Shown here piece by piece: positions 7,418 to 11,737 of a stretch of 11,737 bases of DNA; positions within the stretch are counted from its first letter, which is position 1; each line of letters begins with the position of its first letter. Both the position numbers and the translations under genes were made by a program. Below the pieces are notes generated by a model. It saw only the letters and a program-made list of their open reading frames with translations. It did no database searches and had not been told where the DNA came from. This DNA is from Lachnospiraceae bacterium (lineage in GTDB: Bacteria; Bacillota_A; Clostridia; Lachnospirales; Lachnospiraceae): contig JAILCT010000207.1 of the NCBI GenBank assembly GCA_024690425.1, positions 1 through 11,737 of the forward strand. The letters run 5' to 3'.

Positions 7418-7443
7418 TCTCTTCTTCTCCGTCTTATGTATTT

Positions 7444-8607
7444 CTACCTTTCAAATAACTGCTCCTTGGTATAGTAACCTCCGCCTATCAGGACTTCTTC
7501 ATAGTTATCCTCATCAATAACAACCGGCGTACACAGATATGAAGGGACCGTGAGCACGTTGTTGTTATACTGGCTGGTATCGTTGATCTCAGGCTCCGCG
7601 CCCTCAAGGAGAGCCTGGACCATGGTCACGCACTTTGCGGCAAGTATCCTTGTGTCCTTATATATGGTCATTGTCTGCCTGCCGTCAGCTATATTGTTTA
7701 CAGCCGCCTTCTCGGCATCCTGACCCGTGATCAGCGGGAGGTCTTCCATCGACAGGCCTTCCCTCTCCCATGCCCTCAGGATTCCGTAATCAAAACCGTC
7801 AAAGGCAGAGCATACTATGTCAAGATCACCGTCCCTGTAGTATTCCCGTATAAGATTGGTACACATCTCCTCTGCCGTGGTGTCCGACCATCTTAGGATA
7901 CATGTATCGTGAAATGAAGTCTTGCCCGACCGGCATATAAGTGTCCCATTGTCAATGTATGGCTTTAAAACCTCCATGACCCCTGTATACAGGAACAGGG
8001 CATTGTTGTCATCGGGCGATCCCATAAAGAACTCAATGGTATATGACTCACCTGTCCGTGAAGCCTCTTCAAGGCCCATCTTATCCTCGATATAGCTGCC
8101 GATCAGCGTTCCTACCTCCTTATTGTCAAAGGATGCATAATATGAAACCGCATCGGTATCCATAAGGAGACGGTCGTAGGCAATGACCGCTATCCCGTTG
8201 TTCCTTGCTTCCTTAAGGACATCGACAAGCCTTGTTGAATCTATCGATGATATAACGAGGCATGAAACATCGTTTCGGATCATTGATTCTATCTGGCTTA
8301 TCTGAAGGTCGATATCATCATCCGCATACTGAAGGTCAACCTCGTAACCTAAGGTCTCAAGCCTTGCCTTTATGCTCATCCCGTCATTTATCCATCTCTC
8401 GGAAGTCCTTGTGGGCATGGCGACTCCGACCCGCTTGACCACCGTGCGGGTACCTATATCTTCATTGTCAGCCGTCTCAGGCGCCGTGCCCTGTTCGGCC
8501 TCATGTTCCGTATTGTTATTCTGTTCCTGATCAGTGACCGCTCCACCCTGACATCCGGTCAGCAAAAAGCATAGTATCAGTACGATAAAGAGCACTTTTT
8601 TCTTCAT
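7444..8607 (-). CDS. chvE: ChvE-type multiple-sugar-binding lipoprotein (second copy)
   Basis: Extracellular binding protein for several monosaccharides. The 387-residue product has a lipoprotein signal ending LLTGC (Cys19), a Gln/Asn/Glu-rich linker (about 24-50) and a ChvE-like body: VGVAMPTRTSERW (60-72), QYADDD, AYDRL (Asp145, Arg146), GSPDDNNA (196-203), LRW (238-240), SAFDG (Asp270), TGQDAE (294-299) and YKDTR. These motifs follow Agrobacterium ChvE closely, which binds xylose, arabinose, glucose and galactose. The C-terminal 78 residues match the partial protein at 11501-11737 at about 59 positions, so the two are paralogs on either side of one ATPase/permease pair. The ATG at 8607 fits the signal peptide, but no Shine-Dalgarno site precedes it; instead an extended -10 lies eight bases upstream. 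An upstream ATG at 8643 lies in the hairpin and also lacks a ribosome site. Confidence 0.93.
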   Translation of the reverse strand: MKKKVLFIVLILCFLLTGCQGGAVTDQEQNNNTEHEAEQGTAPETADNEDIGTRTVVKRVGVAMPTRTSERWINDGMSIKARLETLGYEVDLQYADDDIDLQISQIESMIRNDVSCLVISSIDSTRLVDVLKEARNNGIAVIAYDRLLMDTDAVSYYASFDNKEVGTLIGSYIEDKMGLEEASRTGESYTIEFFMGSPDDNNALFLYTGVMEVLKPYIDNGTLICRSGKTSFHDTCILRWSDTTAEEMCTNLIREYYRDGDLDIVCSAFDGFDYGILRAWEREGLSMEDLPLITGQDAEKAAVNNIADGRQTMTIYKDTRILAAKCVTMVQALLEGAEPEINDTSQYNNNVLTVPSYLCTPVVIDEDNYEEVLIGGGYYTKEQLFER

Positions 8608-8614
8608 GTTTACT

Positions 8615-8623
8615 ATAATAGCA
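8615..8623 (-). promoter_or_regulatory. Possible extended -10 promoter directly before the second chvE
   Basis: On the minus strand TGCTATTAT gives a five-of-six -10 hexamer (8620-8615) with the TG of an extended -10. Counting down, the A of the ATG is the eighth base after the hexamer, the usual distance to a transcription start, so a message from here would be leaderless or nearly so. No convincing -35 is seen; its position falls within the hairpin at 8627-8660. The site could equally be chance in AT-rich spacer. Confidence 0.3.
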
Positions 8624-8626
8624 CAA

Positions 8627-8660
8627 GAAAGCTGTCTTTTCATCAGAAGAGACAGCTTTC
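8627..8660 (-). terminator. Hairpin between permease and second chvE; weak terminator or processing/attenuation site
   Basis: A perfect 11-base inverted repeat, GAAAGCTGTCT and AGACAGCTTTC, encloses 12 bases. Within those, TTC/GAA can pair further after one mismatch, leaving a four-base loop. The T-tract after it is weak (TTGTGC), so on the minus strand it probably ends only part of the transcripts, or stabilises the upstream mRNA 3' end. It sits 25 bases past the permease stop and about 20 bases before the next start. Confidence 0.6.
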
Positions 8661-8684
8661 TCAAAATAATATACTTAAATATTA

Positions 8685-9860
8685 TTAACCTTTTTTGCGC
8701 TTTGAAAGAACATCCATCGTAACAGCACCGAGAAGAACGGCACCCTTTACGATCTTCTGGATATCTGTTGACCATCCGAAGAGGGACATACCGTTGTTAA
8801 GTATACCCATTATGAAAGCTCCGACAACCGCGCCGACTATGGAACCGGCACCACCGGCAACTGCCGCGCCACCGATATAACATGATGCGATAGCATCCAT
8901 CTCGAAACCGTCACCGGCCTTGGGTGTTGCGGATCCGTTTCTGGCCGAAAGCACTATACCGGCTATGGCTGAAAGAACGCCCATGTTAACGTATACCCAG
9001 AAGAAAACCTTATTGGTATCGATACCGGAAAGATTGGCCGCCTTACGGTTACCACCCAGAGCATATATCTGCCTTCCTGCTACAGTCTTGCTTGTGATAA
9101 AGCCGTAGATGGCTATCAGAATGACCATGATAAGAAGTACGAACGGCAGTCCGTTGTATCTTGCAAGCTTGTAGAAGAAGAACCAGATGATAAAGAGCAT
9201 TACAGCAAGCTTAAGAACTATCTGCCATGTCGGGTTCACTGCGAAATTATATTTCTTCTTGGTAGAGTTGCTCTTGATCTCGGAAAAGATAAGGGCAACC
9301 GAAGCTATTATCGCAACAATGATACTCACTATATCAAGCGTTCCGTCTCCGAAAGGTATCTTTATTACCGGAAGGAAACCGGCACCGATAAAGTTATACG
9401 ACTGCTCGAAGGGACCCTTTGTCTGTGCCTGGAGCAGTGTATAGGTAAGTCCGCGGCCCATAAGCATCGTAGCAAGAGTTGTTACGAAAGGCGGGATCCC
9501 AAGATAAGCAATAAAGAATCCGGCGAAAATACCTGTCAGAAGACCTACGAGAAGGGCTGCAATAATGGCTACCCACATGTTCATCTTAAGGTCCATCATA
9601 ATGATACCGGCAACAGAACCGCATACTGCAACAACCGAGCCGACACCAAGATCGATGTTACCGGTAAGTACGCACAGCAGCATACCTATCGCAAGTATAA
9701 CAACGTACCCGTTCTGCATGATAAGGTTATTGATATTAACGGGCTTAGCGTTTGCTCCTTTTGTTGTTATCGCAAACAGAATAAAAATTCCTATCAGGAT
9801 CAAAAACATACCATACTGTTTTAAATCCATATTAACGATCTTTTTTTTGTTAGTTTCCAT
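8685..9860 (-). CDS. gguB: Multiple-monosaccharide ABC transporter permease (GguB/MmsB)
   Basis: Integral membrane subunit forming the sugar channel, of the RbsC/XylH (BPD_transp_2) family. The 391-residue protein has about ten hydrophobic segments. Family motifs are TGNIDLGVGS (66-75), GIPPFVTTLATMLMGRG (121-137) and the cytoplasmic coupling loop AGRQIYALGGNRKAANLSGI (261-280) that should contact the ATPase. A glycine-rich C-terminal part (GGAAVAGGAGS) and a basic tail SKRKKG follow. The internal insert around 195-230 with a Lys-rich loop is typical of the XylH/GguB branch and gives the longer size. The start codon overlaps the ATPase gene by 11 bases and is preceded by GGGAG at good spacing. 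The fifth to seventh codons form a run of eight A. The same system is also named mmsB; a xylose permease would look similar, but the ChvE neighbours favour GguB. Confidence 0.93.
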   Translation of the reverse strand: METNKKKIVNMDLKQYGMFLILIGIFILFAITTKGANAKPVNINNLIMQNGYVVILAIGMLLCVLTGNIDLGVGSVVAVCGSVAGIIMMDLKMNMWVAIIAALLVGLLTGIFAGFFIAYLGIPPFVTTLATMLMGRGLTYTLLQAQTKGPFEQSYNFIGAGFLPVIKIPFGDGTLDIVSIIVAIIASVALIFSEIKSNSTKKKYNFAVNPTWQIVLKLAVMLFIIWFFFYKLARYNGLPFVLLIMVILIAIYGFITSKTVAGRQIYALGGNRKAANLSGIDTNKVFFWVYVNMGVLSAIAGIVLSARNGSATPKAGDGFEMDAIASCYIGGAAVAGGAGSIVGAVVGAFIMGILNNGMSLFGWSTDIQKIVKGAVLLGAVTMDVLSKRKKG

Positions 9861-11412
9861 TTCCGTCTCCCTTTCTCATATGAGCCATGATAAGTTGCAT
9901 GATACGTTCCTGTGAAAACTCATCCTTACTAAGCTCTCCTGCTATCTCTCCTTCGTTTATAACGTAACATCTGTCACAGGTTCCGATTATCTCGGGCATT
10001 TCAGATGAGATAACGATGATACCTTTTCCTGCTTTCGCAAGTTCGTTTATTACACAGTAGATCTCATACTTTGCACCTACGTCTATACCTCTTGTAGGCT
10101 CATCCATGATCAGGACATCCGGCTGCGTCAGCATCCACTTGGCAACGACCACCTTCTGCTGGTTACCGCCCGAAAGCGATCCGACCACCTGATTGATGGA
10201 ATTAGCTTTGACATTTATTCTCTCTTTGTATTCCTGCGCCGCAACTATTTCATCATTGCCGTTTATCACGCCGTTTTTAGAGAAGAAGAACGGTCTTGCA
10301 GCGATCGTCATGTTCTCTTTGATATCTCCGATAAGGTTCAGACCGTAAGTCTTTCTGTCTTCGGAAATATATGCCAGTTTGTTTTGAACGGCATCTTTGA
10401 CTGTCTTGAGAATAACTTCTTTTCCGTTCATCAGGATATGACCTGATATTTTCTGTCCGTAGCTTCTGCCGAACAGGCTCATCGCAAGCTCAGTTCTTCC
10501 GGCTCCCATAAGGCCTGCAAGACCGACAACCTCGCCGGCACGGACTTTGATATTTATATCCTTAAGCACCTGACGATGTTCATCGTCCGGATGAAATACA
10601 TTCCAATCCTTAACTTCAAATACAACGTCTCCGATATCCACGCCTTCTCTTGCAGGATAACGGTTGGTCATCTCACGTCCGACCATAGCTTTTATGACTC
10701 TGTCTTCGGAATAGTCATCCACTCCCTTGACAAGTGTCTCTATCGTCTTACCGTCTCTTATGATCGTGACCGAATCCGAAACATATTCGATCTCATTGAG
10801 CTTGTGTGAGATGATGATACATGTGATACCCTGTGATTTGAGCTGAAGCATAATATCAAGAAGCTTCTTACTCTCTTCATCATTAAGCGCCGCCGTAGGC
10901 TCATCAAGTATCAGAAGTTCAACCTTCTTGGCCATGGCCTTGGCGATCTCTATAAGCTGCTGTTTGCCTACACCAAGGGAATTGATAGGAACGTTGACAT
11001 CTTCATGCTCCAATCCAACCTTAGCAAGCATTTCCACCGCCCGGCGTCTTGTTTTGGTCCAATCAATGATACCTTTGCTGCTCGTCTGCTCGTTACCGAT
11101 GAACACGTTCTCGGCAACCGAAAGCAGGGGACTCAGCGCGAGCTCCTGATGGATTATAACTATGCCCTTGGCTTCCGAATCTCTAAGGCTGTGGAATTTG
11201 CAGTGCTCACCCTTATACAGAATATCTCCTTCATATGTTCCGAACGGATATACGCCCGACAGAACATTCATAAGAGTGGACTTACCGGCACCGTTTTCAC
11301 CGCATATAGCGTGAATCTCGCCTTTTTTAACCTTAAGATTAACATCGTCAAGAGCTTTTACTCCGGAGAATTCCTTCGTAATATGATTCATTTCCAAGAT
11401 GTAATCCGACAT
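9850..11412 (-). CDS. gguA: Multiple-monosaccharide ABC transporter ATP-binding protein (GguA/MmsA)
   Basis: Cytoplasmic subunit that powers sugar import, with two fused nucleotide-binding domains as in RbsA/MglA/XylG. In the 520-residue protein, domain 1 has Walker A GENGAGKS (38-45), Q-loop Gln89, signature LGVGKQQ (146-152), Walker B LLILDEP (Asp170, Glu171) and His203. Domain 2 has the degenerate Walker A GLMGAGRT (300-307, Arg for Lys), signature LSGGNQQ (413-419), Walker B VLIMDEP (433-439) and Ser470 in place of the switch His. Degeneracy of the second site is normal for sugar importers of this class. The ATG at 11412 is chosen because GGAG lies eight bases upstream and the family's N-terminus begins just there; the frame continues 48 bases further but enters the hairpin region without a ribosome site. 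It follows the partial chvE across a hairpin and overlaps the permease start. Confidence 0.95.
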   Translation of the reverse strand: MSDYILEMNHITKEFSGVKALDDVNLKVKKGEIHAICGENGAGKSTLMNVLSGVYPFGTYEGDILYKGEHCKFHSLRDSEAKGIVIIHQELALSPLLSVAENVFIGNEQTSSKGIIDWTKTRRRAVEMLAKVGLEHEDVNVPINSLGVGKQQLIEIAKAMAKKVELLILDEPTAALNDEESKKLLDIMLQLKSQGITCIIISHKLNEIEYVSDSVTIIRDGKTIETLVKGVDDYSEDRVIKAMVGREMTNRYPAREGVDIGDVVFEVKDWNVFHPDDEHRQVLKDINIKVRAGEVVGLAGLMGAGRTELAMSLFGRSYGQKISGHILMNGKEVILKTVKDAVQNKLAYISEDRKTYGLNLIGDIKENMTIAARPFFFSKNGVINGNDEIVAAQEYKERINVKANSINQVVGSLSGGNQQKVVVAKWMLTQPDVLIMDEPTRGIDVGAKYEIYCVINELAKAGKGIIVISSEMPEIIGTCDRCYVINEGEIAGELSKDEFSQERIMQLIMAHMRKGDGNGN

Positions 11413-11420
11413 CCTACCTA

Positions 11421-11428
11421 CTCCTTCT
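11421..11428 (-). promoter_or_regulatory. Ribosome-binding site fixing the gguA start
   Basis: AGAAGGAG on the minus strand lies eight bases before the ATG at 11412-11410. It lies outside the hairpin at 11449-11475, so it stays accessible. It rules in the shorter product over the in-frame extension reaching 11460. Confidence 0.75.
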
Positions 11429-11448
11429 AAACATATACATTTAAAACA

Positions 11449-11475
11449 GGGCGGCGGCAACTGTCGCCACCGCCC
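11449..11475 (-). terminator. GC-rich hairpin between chvE and gguA (attenuating terminator)
   Basis: On the minus strand GGGCGGTGGC and GCCGCCGCCC pair over ten bases with one T-G wobble around a seven-base loop, followed by TGTTTTAAA. It lies 26 bases after the chvE stop and 36 bases before the gguA start. Stable hairpins at this spot in sugar-importer operons commonly let most transcripts end after the binding-protein gene, or protect its mRNA, so that binding protein is made in excess over the membrane subunits. Confidence 0.75.
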
Positions 11476-11500
11476 CGCTTTATTTCATATACTATCCGAG

Positions 11501-11737
11501 TTATTCTGCTAACTGCTCCTCTGTGTAGTATCCGCCACCGATGATAACTTCTTTGTAGTTATCCTTGTCAACCGGAACGGGCTCGCAAAGGTATGAAGGA
11601 ACTACGATCTTGCCGTTATTGTACTGCTCTGTGTCGTTGATCTCAGGCTCTGATCCTTCAAGAACTGCCTGTACCATTGTAACACACTTGCTTGCAAGAA
11701 GTCTTGTGTCTTTGTAGATAGACATTGTCTGCTTACC
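11501..11737 (-). CDS. chvE: ChvE-type multiple-sugar-binding protein, C-terminal part (cut by window edge)
   Basis: Only the last 78 codons are inside the window; the reading frame continues past the right edge with no start. The visible part opens with [12 protein letters not shown] and includes [25 protein letters not shown] and [13 protein letters not shown] before TAA. It corresponds to residues 309-386 of the protein at 7444-8607 with about 59 of 78 identities by eye, and to the C-terminus of Agrobacterium ChvE. It is presumably the primary binding protein of the GguAB transporter, because it stands first in the usual chvE-gguA-gguB order. The truncation comes from the window, not from a mutation. 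Confidence 0.9.
   Translation of the reverse strand, partial: GKQTMSIYKDTRLLASKCVTMVQAVLEGSEPEINDTEQYNNGKIVVPSYLCEPVPVDKDNYKEVIIGGGYYTEEQLAE

Noticed and set aside
8608..8775. N-terminal extension of the second ChvE-type protein
   Set aside because: The extension overlaps the permease 3' end and the hairpin and displaces the lipoprotein signal; the ATG at 8607 gives a normal signal peptide.
9841..9848. Run of eight A in the first codons of gguB as a programmed slippage site
   Set aside because: The run is in frame as Lys codons, the gene needs no frameshift, and similar A8 runs occur elsewhere in the window (for example in the integrase).
2235..11430. Various plus-strand open frames opposite the sugar cluster
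   Set aside because: All lie antisense to well-supported family genes, lack ribosome sites and recognisable domains, and arise from codon bias of the true strand.
11413..11460. N-terminal extension of GguA
   Set aside because: It enters the GC-rich hairpin and has no ribosome site; the ATG at 11412 has GGAG at good spacing and fits the family N-terminus.

Overview
This window looks like part of a Firmicutes chromosome, most likely a gut or rumen Lachnospiraceae/Clostridia species. That is an inference from the AGGAGG-type ribosome sites, the YesM/YesN-style two-component pair, the lipoprotein sugar-binding proteins and the moderate GC content; no marker gene fixes the genus. All nine protein genes that can be supported, and the tRNA, lie on the minus strand, so biological order runs from high to low coordinates.

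From 11737 down to 1980 there is one long monosaccharide uptake and sensing cluster. It begins with the 3' end of a ChvE-type multiple-sugar-binding protein (11501-11737), then a GC-rich hairpin, a two-domain sugar ABC ATPase (GguA/MmsA, 9850-11412) and an overlapping permease (GguB/MmsB, 8685-9860). A second hairpin follows, then a second complete ChvE-type lipoprotein (7444-8607). Next come a YesN-type AraC response regulator (5840-7417), a YesM/LytS-type Cache-HAMP sensor kinase (4032-5837) and a membrane-anchored periplasmic-binding-like protein (3061-4035). The last three resemble the XylFII-LytS-YesN three-component systems known from solventogenic clostridia. The cluster ends with an MglB-type glucose/galactose-binding lipoprotein (1980-3029) in which the known sugar and calcium ligands are conserved. 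A reasonable model is that the anchored binding protein presents sugar occupancy to the kinase, the regulator controls transport genes, and the ChvE and MglB proteins feed the permease.

From 1979 down to 1 the character changes to AT-rich sequence. There is a triple 11-13 bp tandem repeat, a tRNA-Thr(GGT) with a near-consensus promoter, a terminator hairpin made from repeated TACCCCTA motifs, and a tyrosine integrase (429-1688) just past the tRNA 3' end. This is the classic arrangement of an integrative element inserted in a tRNA gene, with the element extending leftward out of the window. Positions 1-428 hold no recognisable gene. They contain a sigma-A-like promoter pointing left, two small hairpins and a T-tract that might form a short transcript.
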